DNA from: Streptomyces sp. SAI-127
GTDB lineage: Bacteria; Actinomycetota; Actinomycetes; Streptomycetales; Streptomycetaceae
NCBI RefSeq assembly: GCF_029894425.1
Contig: NZ_JARXYJ010000001.1
Location: 5,270,001-5,334,000 of the forward strand
Length of the DNA stretch: 64,000 nucleotides
Direction: 5' to 3'
In this document: positions 9,325 to 17,852 of the stretch, piece by piece
Position numbering within the stretch: the stretch's first letter is position 1
Layout: every line of letters starts with the position of its first letter
Position numbers and translations under genes: made by a program
The notes under the pieces: generated by a model
Database searches by the model: none
Told to the model about the DNA's origin: nothing
The model's input: the letters and a program-made list of their open reading frames with translations, nothing else

Positions 9325-9636
9325 CTAAAAGAGTCCACCGAAAAGGCCGCCGTGCGCCATGCCGAGGAAGAAGCCGATCGCGGACGCGCCGAGACCCAGG
9401 ATCAGTCCGAAGCGCTCGCGGGTCGTCTCCGAGATCCACTGGCCGTACGCGCCGGTGAGGATGCCCACCAGGCCGGTCCAGGAGCTGAGCAGGTGCAGGT
9501 TGTGGAACATCGCCGTGACGAACGCCGTGACGCCCAGCACCAAGGTCACCGCGAGCAGCGTGTCCTGGAGGGGGTGGGGCTTTCCGTCCGTGGCGAAAAG
9601 GCCTCCGGCGGTGTTGGGTCGCATTGCCTGTGCCAT
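9325..9636 (-). CDS. Small membrane protein, unknown
   Basis: The 103-residue protein has three predicted membrane segments (about 25-42, 47-65 and 80-98). It starts with a polar MAQAMRPNTAGG and ends GMAHGGLFGGLF. The start at 9636 follows an AGGAGG. The gene is divergent from the ribosomal operon and downstream of no obvious partner. I do not recognise a family. A structural role or a component of a redox or stress membrane system are both possible. Confidence 0.7.
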   Translation of the reverse strand: MAQAMRPNTAGGLFATDGKPHPLQDTLLAVTLVLGVTAFVTAMFHNLHLLSSWTGLVGILTGAYGQWISETTRERFGLILGLGASAIGFFLGMAHGGLFGGLF

Positions 9637-9852
9637 AGGGCACCTCCTGCGGAAGACGGCGCACGGTAGCGCCATACACACCCGATGTGTACAGAGTGAC
9701 CGCCTCCGGGGCCGGATTTCAACCGGAAGCCGGTGTGCGGGTAGTCTGTACCGTCTGCACGGTGTCTGCCCATGTCACGACCGGGACTACCGCAAGGAAG
9801 CCCCGATTGTCAGTGGCGGCCGATACCGTTGCGTACGCATCACAACCCTCCT

Positions 9853-9871
9853 GCCACGGAACGACCGTGGC
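9853..9871 (+). promoter_or_regulatory. Leader hairpin upstream of rpsF
   Basis: GCCACGG pairs perfectly with CCGTGGC around an AACGA loop, ending 10 nt before the AAAGGAGG ribosome site of rpsF. Leaders of rpsF operons in many bacteria carry an S6:S18-binding hairpin for autoregulation. This one could play that role, but the conserved bulge of that motif is not obvious here. Confidence 0.35.
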
Positions 9872-9899
9872 CGTTGAGTCCAAAGGAGGTGGGTTCCAC

Positions 9900-10190
9900 A
9901 TGCGTCACTACGAGGTGATGGTCATCCTCGACCCCGATCTGGAGGAGCGCGCTGTCGCCCCCCTGATCGAGAACTTCCTCTCCGTCGTCCGTGAGGGCAA
10001 CGGCAAGGTTGAGAAGGTCGACACCTGGGGCCGTCGTCGGCTCTCGTACGAGATCAAGAAGAAGCCCGAGGGCATCTACTCGGTCATCGACCTGCAGGCC
10101 GAGCCTGCGGTCGTCAAGGAGCTCGACCGCCAGCTGAACCTGAACGAGTCGGTCCTCCGGACCAAGGTCCTCCGCCCCGAGACCCACTGA
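9900..10190 (+). CDS. rpsF: 30S ribosomal protein S6
   Basis: The 96-residue S6 begins [16 protein letters not shown], the signature of the family, and has the standard length. A near-consensus AAAGGAGGT lies 9 nt before the ATG. It binds S18 in the small-subunit platform. It is the first gene of the rpsF-ssb-rpsR-rplI operon, the usual actinobacterial arrangement. The upstream 260 bp contain the promoter and leader. Confidence 0.97.
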   Translation: MRHYEVMVILDPDLEERAVAPLIENFLSVVREGNGKVEKVDTWGRRRLSYEIKKKPEGIYSVIDLQAEPAVVKELDRQLNLNESVLRTKVLRPETH

Positions 10191-10268
10191 GCTTCCGCTC
10201 AGCTGATCTCGGGATTCGAGTAGCAGCAACCAAGCAGCCAGAGCAGCAAACCCGCCGAGAGGTTCCCC

Positions 10269-10871
10269 ATGGCAGGCGAGACCGTCATCACGGTCGTCGG
10301 CAATCTTGTCGATGACCCCGAGCTGCGCTTCACCCCTTCCGGTGCGGCGGTCGCGAAGTTCCGTGTCGCGTCCACCCCCCGCACCTTCGACCGCCAGACG
10401 AACGAGTGGAAGGACGGCGAAAGCCTGTTCCTGACCTGCTCGGTCTGGCGTCAAGCGGCGGAGAACGTCGCCGAGTCGCTCCAGCGAGGCATGCGCGTCA
10501 TCGTGCAGGGCCGGCTGAAGCAGCGGTCCTACGAGGACCGTGAGGGCGTCAAGCGCACGGTCTACGAGCTGGACGTCGAGGAAGTCGGCGCCAGCCTGCG
10601 CAGTGCCACGGCCAAGGTCACCAAGACGGCCGGCGGTGCCGGGCGTGGTGGCCAGGGTGGTTTCAGCGGCGGCGGTGGCGGCCAGGGTGGCGGCGGCTGG
10701 GGTGGAAACTCCGGCGGCGGCCAGCAGGGCGGCGGTGCTCCCGCGGACGACCCGTGGGCGACCGGCGCTCCCGCCGGTGGCAGCCAGGGCGGCGGCGGTG
10801 GTGGCGGCTGGGGTGGAAACTCCGGCGGCGGCCAGCAGGGCGGCGGCTACTCGGACGAACCCCCCTTCTAG
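10269..10871 (+). CDS. ssb: Single-stranded DNA-binding protein
   Basis: The 200-residue protein has an OB-fold in residues 1-110 ([34 protein letters not shown]). A long Gly/Gln-rich linker (about 125-190) with repeated [16 protein letters not shown] blocks follows, then the acidic tip DEPPF that recruits replication and repair partners. It coats ssDNA at replication forks. A position between rpsF and rpsR is conserved in bacteria. The imperfect DNA repeats encoding the linker (10670-10850) are a likely source of length variation between strains. Confidence 0.97.
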   Translation: MAGETVITVVGNLVDDPELRFTPSGAAVAKFRVASTPRTFDRQTNEWKDGESLFLTCSVWRQAAENVAESLQRGMRVIVQGRLKQRSYEDREGVKRTVYELDVEEVGASLRSATAKVTKTAGGAGRGGQGGFSGGGGGQGGGGWGGNSGGGQQGGGAPADDPWATGAPAGGSQGGGGGGGWGGNSGGGQQGGGYSDEPPF

Positions 10872-10928
10872 GCCTCGGGCCGGAGGGTGGGTCGTACCCA
10901 CACTTCTTGATCACACAGGAGAAACACC

Positions 10929-11165
10929 ATGGCGAAGCCGCCTGTGCGCAAGCCTAAGAAGAAGGTCTGCGCTTTTTGCAAGGACAAGGTCACGTACGTG
11001 GACTACAAGGACACGAACATGCTGCGGAAGTTCATTTCCGACCGCGGCAAGATCCGTGCCCGCCGCGTGACCGGCAACTGCACGCAGCACCAGCGTGACG
11101 TCGCCACGGCCGTCAAGAACAGCCGTGAGATGGCGCTGCTGCCCTACACCTCCACCGCGCGATAA
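10929..11165 (+). CDS. rpsR: 30S ribosomal protein S18 (zinc-binding form)
   Basis: The 78-residue S18 has a Cys pair C14-x-x-C17 and C51-x-x-H54, so it is the zinc-containing C+ form. Streptomyces usually also keep a cysteine-free paralogue elsewhere for zinc starvation. The start follows ACAGGAG at good spacing. It is 57 bp after ssb and 18 bp before rplI. Confidence 0.97.
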   Translation: MAKPPVRKPKKKVCAFCKDKVTYVDYKDTNMLRKFISDRGKIRARRVTGNCTQHQRDVATAVKNSREMALLPYTSTAR

Positions 11166-11183
11166 GGGAAGGGTGACCGACTA

Positions 11184-11630
11184 ATGAAGATCATCCTGAC
11201 CCACGAGGTCTCCGGCCTCGGTGCCGCGGGCGACGTCGTCGACGTCAAGGACGGTTACGCTCGCAACTACCTGATCCCGCGGAACTTTGCGATCCGCTGG
11301 ACCAAGGGTGGCGAGAAGGACGTCGAGCAGATCCGTCGCGCTCGCAAGATCCACGAGATCCAGACCATCGAGCAGGCCAACCAGGTGAAGGCCCAGCTCG
11401 AGGGTGTCAAGGTTCGTCTGGCCGTCCGCTCCGGCGACGCCGGTCGACTCTTCGGTTCCGTCACCCCGGCCGACATCGCTTCCGCGATCAAGGCTTCCGG
11501 TGGCCCCGAGGTCGACAAGCGCCGCATCGAGCTGGGCTCGCCGATCAAGACCCTGGGCGCCCACGAGACGTCCGTGCGTCTGCACCCCGAGGTTGCCGCC
11601 AAGGTCAACATCGAGGTCGTCGCGGCCTGA
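11184..11630 (+). CDS. rplI: 50S ribosomal protein L9
   Basis: The 148-residue L9 begins [33 protein letters not shown], the diagnostic N-terminal domain. A long connecting helix and a C-terminal rRNA-binding domain follow. Length and position, last in the operon, are standard, and a strong terminator follows 40 nt later. Confidence 0.97.
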   Translation: MKIILTHEVSGLGAAGDVVDVKDGYARNYLIPRNFAIRWTKGGEKDVEQIRRARKIHEIQTIEQANQVKAQLEGVKVRLAVRSGDAGRLFGSVTPADIASAIKASGGPEVDKRRIELGSPIKTLGAHETSVRLHPEVAAKVNIEVVAA

Positions 11631-11669
11631 TCGCTGCGTCTGGCTTGAGCAGCTTCGGCTGATCAGCTG

Positions 11670-11704
11670 AGAAGGGGCCGCACCCACTGGGTGCGGCCCC
11701 TTCT
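11670..11704 (+). terminator. Terminator of the rpsF-rplI operon
   Basis: A perfect 16-bp GC-rich stem (AGAAGGGGCCGCACCC with its complement) closes on a 3-nt loop and is followed by a C/T-rich stretch. It lies between the end of rplI and the parS pair. Confidence 0.9.
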
Positions 11705-11731
11705 GCCTGCCGGCGACCGGGGCGCGGCCAT

Positions 11732-11745
11732 GTTTCACGTGAAAC
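11732..11745. other. parS: parS site (perfect), first of a pair
   Basis: GTTTCACGTGAAAC followed by GGTCAG. The next copy starts 37 bp later and is followed by the same GGTCAG, which suggests local duplication or selection for spacing. Confidence 0.92.
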
Positions 11746-11768
11746 GGTCAGTGCGGCCGCCTGGGGGT

Positions 11769-11782
11769 GTTTCACGTGAAAC
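11769..11782. other. parS: parS site (perfect), second of a pair
   Basis: GTTTCACGTGAAAC ending 2 bp before the 3' end of the minus-strand MATE gene. It forms a closely spaced pair with the site at 11732. Confidence 0.92.
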
Positions 11783-11784
11783 GG

Positions 11785-13122
11785 TCAGCGTGTAGCACCC
11801 GTCACCAACCAGCGGCCCGACCGGGACCGCAGCCACAGCGTCAGCATGCGTACCGTCATCATCAGGGTCATGGCGGCCCAGAGAGCGGTCAGTCCACCGC
11901 CCAGCGTGGGGACGAGCAGGGCGACCGGGGCGAAGACCGCCAGAGTCAGGATCATCGCCTTGGCCAGGTAGGGGCCGTCTCCAGCACCCATGAGTACACC
12001 GTCCAGGACGAAGACGACACCGCAGATCGGCTGTGAGAGTGCCACGATCACCAGAGCGGGTAGCGCGGCGTCCTTGACCGTGGAGTCACTGGTGAACAAG
12101 GGAAGGAACAGCGGTCGGGAGAGTACGACCAGTACGCCGAGAGCGACTCCGACCGCGATCCCCCATTCCACCATCCGACGGCATGCCTGGCGAGCCCCGT
12201 CGGTGTCATCGGCGCCCAGATAGCGCCCGATGATGGCCTGCCCGGCGATGGCGATGGCGTCGAGTGCGAAGGCGAGCAGACTCCACAGGGACAGGATGAT
12301 CTGGTGGGCGGCGATGTCGGAGTCACCCAGGCGAGCTGCGACGGCCGTGGCAATCATCAGGATCGCTCTCAGGGAGAGCGTGCGGACCAGCAGAGGCGCG
12401 CCGGCTTGGGCGGAGGCTCTGATCCCCAAAGCGTCGGGGCGCAGGGAGGCACCGTGCCTGCGGGCACCGCGCACGACGACGACGAGATAGGCGGCGGCCA
12501 TGCCGCACTGAGCGATGACCGTGCCCCAGGCGGAGCCGGCGATGCCGAGGTCCGCGCCGTAGACGAGGCCCACGTTGAGAACGGCGTTGGCTATGAAGCC
12601 GGCGATGGCCACGTAGAGCGGGGTCTTGGTGTCTTGCAGTCCGCGGAGTACCCCGGTGGAAGCGAGCACGACCAGCATGGCCGGGATGCCGAGGGCCGAG
12701 ATCCGCAGGTAGGTGGTCGCGTAGGGGGCCGCTGTGTCGGAGGCGCCGAAGAGCTCCACGATTGACGGAGCGGCAGGCAGGACGACGGCGATGACGGCGG
12801 CACCGAGCAGCAGCGCCAGCCAGATGCCGTCCATGCCCTGACGGATGGCGGCCTGGAGGTCTCCGGCTCCCACGCGGCGGGCGACGGCGGCGGTGGTGGC
12901 GTAGGCGAGGAAGACGAAGACGCTGACGGCCGTCGTGAGAAGGGCCGAGGCGATGCCGAGACCGGCGAGTTGGGCGGTGCCCAGATGGCCGACGATCGCG
13001 CTGTCGGCCATGACGAAGAGAGGCTCGGCGACGAGCGCGCCGAAGGCCGGAACGGCGAGTGCGACGATCTCGCGGTCGTGCTGTCGCCGGGTGACCTTGG
13101 AGGTCGCGGACGCCTGTGTCAT
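11785..13122 (-). CDS. MATE-family multidrug/Na+ antiporter (DinF-like)
   Basis: The product of about 445 residues has twelve hydrophobic helices in two homologous halves. It contains the FGALVAEPLFVMADSAIVGHLGTAQLAGLGIA signature of DinF-type MATE exporters, which use ion gradients to expel drugs or metabolites. ATG 13122 is chosen because a TAGATT -10 element stands exactly 7 nt upstream, the layout of leaderless Streptomyces genes, and no Shine-Dalgarno is seen. In-frame TTG 13131 and GTG 13128 would fall inside the promoter. The gene is divergent from dnaB. The substrate is unknown. Confidence 0.85.
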   Translation of the reverse strand: MTQASATSKVTRRQHDREIVALAVPAFGALVAEPLFVMADSAIVGHLGTAQLAGLGIASALLTTAVSVFVFLAYATTAAVARRVGAGDLQAAIRQGMDGIWLALLLGAAVIAVVLPAAPSIVELFGASDTAAPYATTYLRISALGIPAMLVVLASTGVLRGLQDTKTPLYVAIAGFIANAVLNVGLVYGADLGIAGSAWGTVIAQCGMAAAYLVVVVRGARRHGASLRPDALGIRASAQAGAPLLVRTLSLRAILMIATAVAARLGDSDIAAHQIILSLWSLLAFALDAIAIAGQAIIGRYLGADDTDGARQACRRMVEWGIAVGVALGVLVVLSRPLFLPLFTSDSTVKDAALPALVIVALSQPICGVVFVLDGVLMGAGDGPYLAKAMILTLAVFAPVALLVPTLGGGLTALWAAMTLMMTVRMLTLWLRSRSGRWLVTGATR

Positions 13123-13129
13123 GTGCACC

Positions 13130-13135
13130 AATCTA
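13130..13135 (-). promoter_or_regulatory. -10 element for leaderless MATE gene
   Basis: Read on the minus strand, TAGATT is followed by 7 nt and then the ATG at 13122. This spacing places the transcription start at or next to the start codon. Confidence 0.55.
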
Positions 13136-13182
13136 ATCGTCCACAGGTAAGAGATGCAATGGAGATTAGACCCTTACCTGTG
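13132..13182. promoter_or_regulatory. Interleaved inverted repeats upstream of the MATE gene
   Basis: Two inverted repeats are interlocked. TCTAATC (13132-13138) pairs with GATTAGA (13164-13170), and CACAGGTAAG (13142-13151) pairs with CTTACCTGTG (13173-13182). The order A-B-A'-B' could reflect two overlapping operators or a pseudoknot-capable element. It overlaps the MATE -10 region. Confidence 0.45.
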
Positions 13183-13310
13183 TTCGGGAGGTGTGCGCCG
13201 CTGTGTACAGTTCGAACTGATCTTGCGCCGACCGGGAAAGTTTTTCTTCTGCACAGCCGGTGGACGGCGAAGGTGCAGGTCAAGTCACCTCTTTGAGGAT
13301 GAGGTGCAGC

Positions 13311-13399
13311 TTGTTCACAGGCCTGTCCACCGAGTCGTGCACAGGTTTTGCGGAGTTCTCCACAGCATCCGGGCCGTCGTCCACATGGCCTGTGGATAA
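13311..13399. other. DnaA-box cluster upstream of dnaB
   Basis: This 89-bp segment holds TTGTTCACA (13311), TTCTCCACA (13356), TCGTCCACA (13377) and a perfect TTATCCACA in reverse (13391-13399), plus weaker matches at 13322 and 13335. Another TCGTCCACA lies at 13137. Consensus for Streptomyces DnaA is TTGTCCACA. The 450-bp gap between the MATE gene and dnaB contains nothing else recognisable apart from the inverted repeats at 13132-13182. Confidence 0.65.
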
Positions 13400-13581
13400 C
13401 CAGATTGGCTGACGGTGCCCGCGGGCCTACCGTGGTCCGGCGCCCGCTCCGTTCGTCGGCTTGGAAACCATCACAAAACCGACGCGCTAGAACCGGAGTT
13501 GGGCGTCTCATTTGTCAGTGCCGTGCCGTAGAACTGAGAAGCACGGCGAGGTCCGCTCGGCGGACGGGAGGAGGTGGCTCG

Positions 13582-15060
13582 GTGAGTATTTCCGAGCCCT
13601 TGGACGACCCCTGGGCCGACAGCGGTCCCAGTGATCGTCTGCCTTCCTCGCGTCGCCGCGGCGACGGAGGCCGAGGCCGAGACGAACAGCACGACCGCGG
13701 CAGGGACACCGGCGAATGGGACGGCGGAGGCACGGCCTTCGAGAGGGTCCCTCCCCAGGACCTGGATGCCGAGCAGTCCGTCCTCGGCGGCATGCTCCTG
13801 TCCAAGGACGCCATCGCGGACGTCGTCGAGGTCATCAAGGGCCACGACTTCTACAAGCCCGCCCACGAGACGATCTTCCAGGCGATCCTGGACGTCTATG
13901 CCAAGGGCGAGCCGGCCGACCCCATCACGATCGCCGCCGAGCTCACCAAGCGCGGTGAGATCAACAAGGTCGGCGGCGCATCGTATCTGCACACCCTCGT
14001 CCAGACCGTGCCGACGGCGGCGAACGCCGAGTACTACGCGGAGATCGTCCACGAGCGCGCCGTCCTGCGGCGCCTGGTCGAGGCGGGGACGCGCATCACC
14101 CAGATGGGATACGCGGCCGACGACGACGTCGACGAGATCGTCAACCGTGCCCAGGCCGAGATCTACGCGGTCACCGAGCAGCGCACCAGCGAGGACTATC
14201 TGCCGCTCGGCGACATCATGGAGGGCGCGCTCGACGAGATCGAGGCGATCGGCTCGCGCAGCGGCGAGATGACCGGTGTGCCCACCGGTTTCACGGACCT
14301 CGACTCTCTCACCAACGGCCTGCACCCGGGCCAGATGATCGTCATCGCCGCCCGCCCCGCCATGGGCAAGTCCACCCTCGCACTGGACTTTGCCCGCGCG
14401 GCTTCCATCAAGCACAACCTGGCCAGTGTCATCTTCTCCCTCGAAATGGGGCGCAACGAGATCGCGATGCGTCTCCTGTCGGCGGAAGCGCGTGTGGCCC
14501 TGCACCACATGCGTTCGGGCACCATGACGGACGAGGACTGGACCCGGCTGGCGCGCCGAATGCCCGAGGTGTCCTCCGCGCCTCTCTACATCGACGACTC
14601 CCCGAACCTGTCGATGATGGAGATCCGGGCCAAGTGCCGGCGGCTGAAGCAGCGCAACGACATCAAGCTCGTGATCATCGACTATCTGCAGCTCATGCAG
14701 GCCGGTGGTTCCAAGCGTTCCGAGAGCCGTCAGCAGGAGGTCTCGGACATGTCCCGCAACCTCAAGCTCCTGGCCAAGGAGCTGGAGGTCCCGGTGATCG
14801 CGCTCTCGCAGCTCAACCGTGGTCCCGAGCAGCGGACGGACAAGAAGCCGATGGTGTCCGACCTGCGTGAGTCCGGCTCCATCGAGCAGGACGCCGACAT
14901 GGTGATTCTGCTGCACCGCGAGGACGCTTACGAGAAGGAGTCACCGCGAGCCGGCGAGGCCGACATCATCGTGGGCAAGCACCGAAACGGCCCGACGGCG
15001 ACGATCACTGTCGCCTTCCAGGGCCACTACTCGCGCTTCGTGGACATGGCGCAGACCTGA
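13582..15060 (+). CDS. dnaB: Replicative DNA helicase DnaB
   Basis: The 492-residue hexameric helicase unwinds DNA ahead of the replisome. An unstructured polar N-terminus of about 50 residues precedes the DnaB N-domain (DLDAEQSVLGGMLLSKDAI). A RecA-like domain follows, with Walker A ARPAMGKST (Lys263), IIDYLQLM, LSQLNRG and RESGSIEQDAD motifs. No intein interrupts the motifs. The start is GTG 13582, 7 nt after GGGAGGAGG; the frame is open much further upstream, but that would run through the DnaA-box region. It sits downstream of rplI as in other actinobacteria. Confidence 0.96.
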   Translation: MSISEPLDDPWADSGPSDRLPSSRRRGDGGRGRDEQHDRGRDTGEWDGGGTAFERVPPQDLDAEQSVLGGMLLSKDAIADVVEVIKGHDFYKPAHETIFQAILDVYAKGEPADPITIAAELTKRGEINKVGGASYLHTLVQTVPTAANAEYYAEIVHERAVLRRLVEAGTRITQMGYAADDDVDEIVNRAQAEIYAVTEQRTSEDYLPLGDIMEGALDEIEAIGSRSGEMTGVPTGFTDLDSLTNGLHPGQMIVIAARPAMGKSTLALDFARAASIKHNLASVIFSLEMGRNEIAMRLLSAEARVALHHMRSGTMTDEDWTRLARRMPEVSSAPLYIDDSPNLSMMEIRAKCRRLKQRNDIKLVIIDYLQLMQAGGSKRSESRQQEVSDMSRNLKLLAKELEVPVIALSQLNRGPEQRTDKKPMVSDLRESGSIEQDADMVILLHREDAYEKESPRAGEADIIVGKHRNGPTATITVAFQGHYSRFVDMAQT

Positions 15061-15105
15061 TGTCGCAATCTCACGGGCCGTGTCGTACCGATGTCGTATA
15101 CGGCA

Positions 15106-15400
15106 TCACCGTGACACCAGCGCGTGGGTGCTGCTGCCCAGCGCCTCGTACCTGGTCAGGACCACGCCGCCGGGAAACGTCCGCGTCTCCACCAGGTTGA
15201 GGTTCACCCAGCTGGCCAGCGCGGTGAAGAACGGCGTGCCGCCGCCCACCAGGACCGGATGGGTGAAGATCGCGTACTCGTCGATCAGTCCGGCGCGCAT
15301 GGCCGCCCCGGCGAGCGTTGCGTCGCCGATGTTCATCGGGCCGCCGTCCTCAGCCTTGAGCCGGGTGATCTCGGCGATCGGGTTGCCGGTGACCATTCCG
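15106..15400 (-). pseudogene. Remnant of a RibD C-terminal / dihydrofolate-reductase-like gene
   Basis: About 95 residues match the C-terminal half of the DHFR-like RibD_C family: PIAEITRLKAEDGGPMNIGD, then AMRAGLIDEYAIFTHPVLVGGGTPFF, ending in VETRTFPGGVVLTRYEA. The same frame stays open upstream to 15759, but its translation from 15400 to 15759 is Pro/Arg-rich and resembles no reductase N-terminus in any frame. I therefore read this as a decayed gene that has lost its first half. The remaining stretch 15401-15757 holds no other gene that I can support. Confidence 0.55.
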
Positions 15401-15757
15401 ATACCGGCCCCGCCTCGATTCCCTGGCCGTGACAGTGGTCGAGGTCCACTGCGCGTGTCCCGCGGCGGAGGCCGCCCGCCGCTGTGCCGAGCGGGCGGCC
15501 ACGACCCATCCGGTTCATGTGGTCCGCGAACTCTCGCCTGAGGTCCTGGCCCAGTACGACAGGCCACTCGGGTACGGCCCTCATCACGGCGGACACCACG
15601 CGTCCGACCGATCCACCGGTCATCGCCGCCCAAGTCCGCCGAGCGTTCGACGCGGAGATGACCTGTTCGTGAGACGGGTGCCGGCGGTCGACCTCCTGCA
15701 AGGCCCACGGGGCTAAAGAAGTCGACGTCCACGTCCCCGGCGGGATGGACTGGGGGC

Positions 15758-17143
15758 ATGACGACATCTCAGGGAGAGTTGCTTCCCGGTACACGCAGGG
15801 CGTTGCTGCACCGGATCGCCGTGGCCCAGGCCGAGGGGCGGGCACCGTCGCTGGTAGCGGCGGTCGTGCGGGGCGGACGGACGGTGTGGCACGGCGCGCG
15901 TACCTCGGTGGAAGGGCACGGCCCGGACGAGAACGTGCAGTACCGCATCGGGTCGATCACCAAGACCTTCACCGCCGTTCTCGTCATGCGACTGCGGGAC
16001 GAGGGACTGCTCGACCTCGGTGACCCGCTGGAGAAGCACGTGTCCGGCACGGGAGTGGGGGAGGCCACGGTGGCCGAACTCCTCGCCCACACCAGTGGAT
16101 TGGCGGCCGAGTCTCCCGCGCCCTGGTGGGAGCGCACCTCCGGGGGACTGCGTCCGGAAATCGCCGACGTACTGGGCGAGCAGCCCTTCCTGCACCCCGT
16201 CGGACGCCGCTTCCACTACTCGAACCCCGGCTACACCCTGCTGGGCGAACTCGTCGAGAAGCTGCGCGGGGCTCCGTGGGAGGAGGTGCTCCGACGTGAA
16301 GTGCTCGTACCTCTGAGCCTCAACTGCACAAGCGTCCGCCCGGAAGCACCCCATGCGGGCGGCTGGGCAGTGCATCCGTGGGCCGATGTGATGCTGCCCG
16401 AACCCTCCGAGGACCTCGGACGGATGGCTCCCGCGGGTCAACTCTGGTCCACCACTGGTGACTTGGCCCGATTCGCGGTCTTCCTGGTCAACGGCGACGA
16501 TCGCGTACTGAGCGCGGAGACTGTGAGGGAGATGCGCATGCCGACGGCTCCGGCCGGGATGGGGGATCTCGCCGACGGTGCCTCTTACGGGCTCGGCTTG
16601 CAGGTCCAGCACCGCGACGGGCGACTGCTCGTGGGCCATTCGGGCTCGCTGCCGGGATTTCTGGCGAATCTCACGATCGGTGTGGCGGACGACGTGGCCG
16701 CAGTGGTGCTGGCCAACTGCACCTCCGGCCCGCTGCTGTCCGTCGTAGGGGCCGATCTCGTGCGGATCGTCGCGGACGCCGAACCCAGAATCCCCGAGCC
16801 CTGGCGCCCGATGCGCGAAGCCGACTCGCCCTCGCTGGAGTTGGCGGGTCAGTGGTACTGGGGAACGAACGGATTCGCCCTACGGCTGACTGCGGACGGA
16901 CTTGCCTCGCTGGAGCCTTTGTCGGGCACAGGTCGGCGCTCGCGCTTCCGGACCAACGGTGACGGCACCTGGACCGGGCTGGAGGGCTACTTCCACGGGG
17001 AGCTCCTGAAGGCCGTACGGCGGCCTGACGGGTCCGTGGACCACCTCGACCTCGGCTCGTTCGTGTTCACTCGGCAGCCGTACGACGAGGGGTCATCCGT
17101 GCCGGGTGGAGTCGATCCGGAGGGGTGGCGCGGCATCGGCTAG
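15758..17143 (+). CDS. Serine beta-lactamase-like hydrolase
   Basis: The 461-residue protein belongs to the class C beta-lactamase/esterase family. It has S66-I-T-K69, Y154-S-N156 in HYSNPGYTLLG, and a GHSG motif in LLVGHSGSLPGF that takes the place of KTG. The C-terminal 120 residues (after about 340) look like the lipocalin-like tail of some esterases in this family. There is no signal peptide, so it is likely cytoplasmic. The start at ATG 15758 follows a G-rich stretch. The substrate is unknown; an esterase or D-amino peptidase function is more likely than drug resistance. Confidence 0.82.
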   Translation: MTTSQGELLPGTRRALLHRIAVAQAEGRAPSLVAAVVRGGRTVWHGARTSVEGHGPDENVQYRIGSITKTFTAVLVMRLRDEGLLDLGDPLEKHVSGTGVGEATVAELLAHTSGLAAESPAPWWERTSGGLRPEIADVLGEQPFLHPVGRRFHYSNPGYTLLGELVEKLRGAPWEEVLRREVLVPLSLNCTSVRPEAPHAGGWAVHPWADVMLPEPSEDLGRMAPAGQLWSTTGDLARFAVFLVNGDDRVLSAETVREMRMPTAPAGMGDLADGASYGLGLQVQHRDGRLLVGHSGSLPGFLANLTIGVADDVAAVVLANCTSGPLLSVVGADLVRIVADAEPRIPEPWRPMREADSPSLELAGQWYWGTNGFALRLTADGLASLEPLSGTGRRSRFRTNGDGTWTGLEGYFHGELLKAVRRPDGSVDHLDLGSFVFTRQPYDEGSSVPGGVDPEGWRGIG

Positions 17144-17158
17144 ATGCCTCTGCCCGGT

Positions 17159-17212
17159 CGGCACGCCATGGCGCCCCTGTTTCACGTGAAACAGGGGCGC
17201 CATGGCGTGCCG
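17159..17212. terminator. 54-bp perfect palindrome with parS at its centre
   Basis: Every base from 17159 to 17212 pairs with its mirror position, and the parS core is the middle. It lies between two convergent genes (ending 17143 and 17237), so the RNA of either strand would fold into a very long hairpin and act as a bidirectional terminator. Confidence 0.85.
17179..17192. other. parS: parS site (perfect)
   Basis: GTTTCACGTGAAAC at the exact centre of the 54-bp palindrome 17159-17212. Confidence 0.93.
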
Positions 17213-17236
17213 CGAACGAGAGGTCGTGGGGGAGGA

Positions 17237-17689
17237 TCACAGGGCCAGCTTGAAGCCCACGTGCGAGGCCGTGAAACCGAGCCGTTCGTAGAAGCGGTGG
17301 GCGTCGATGCGTGTGTTGTCGGACGTCAGCTGCACCAACTGGCAGTTCTGACGCCGGGATTCCTCGATCGCCCACTCGATGAGGCGGGTCCCCAGTCCAC
17401 TGCCACGCTCGTCGGCGTGGATGCGTACCCCTTCGATGATCGATCTGGTGGCACCGCGCCGGGACAGGCCCGGAATGACCGTGAGCTGAAGCGTGCCGAC
17501 CACACGACCCTCCCGCGTGGCGACGACCAGATGCTGGTTCGGGTCGGAGGAGAGGCGCTCCAGCGCGCTCGCATAGGGCGCCAGGTCGTCCGGGGACTCG
17601 CGCTGGGCGCCCAGAGGGTCGTCGGCGAGCATGCCGACGATCGCGGAGAGGTCGTCCAGCGCGGCGGGCCGAATTTCAAGATCTCCCAT
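17237..17689 (-). CDS. GNAT-family N-acetyltransferase
   Basis: The 150-residue single-domain acetyltransferase has the acetyl-CoA pyrophosphate loop in the segment ADERGSGLGTRLIEWAIEES and the C-terminal RFYERLGFTASHVGFKL typical of the family. It would transfer acetyl from acetyl-CoA to an unknown amine. The start at ATG 17689 is chosen because TAGGGT (17698-17703 on the minus strand) ends 8 nt before it, suggesting a leaderless or very short leader. In-frame starts further upstream give a basic, unrelated extension. It is convergent with the hydrolase across the parS palindrome. Confidence 0.85.
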   Translation of the reverse strand: MGDLEIRPAALDDLSAIVGMLADDPLGAQRESPDDLAPYASALERLSSDPNQHLVVATREGRVVGTLQLTVIPGLSRRGATRSIIEGVRIHADERGSGLGTRLIEWAIEESRRQNCQLVQLTSDNTRIDAHRFYERLGFTASHVGFKLAL

Positions 17690-17776
17690 GGCAGCACACC
17701 CTATGCGGGGTGCTCGTGTGCGGGCAGCGCAGGTGTGCGAAGGCATCGAGGGAGTGGGGCGGGCGTGTACCACCGT

Positions 17777-17806
17777 TTGCATATATAGAGCGTCTGCAAT
17801 TATTGT
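17777..17806 (+). promoter_or_regulatory. Putative promoter of the MFS exporter gene
   Basis: TTGCAT and TATTGT are separated by 18 bp in an unusually A/T-rich pocket. Two imperfect direct repeats built on CTGCAAT (starting near 17794 and 17825) lie over and after it and could bind a regulator. Confidence 0.4.
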
Positions 17807-17852
17807 GGCTGTGCGCTACACGCTCCTGCAATCATCTGGAAGGTGCCATCCC

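Noticed and set aside
15079..15116. GTGTC...GACAC structure after dnaB as a terminator
   Set aside because: The stem is broken by several mismatches, so support is weak.
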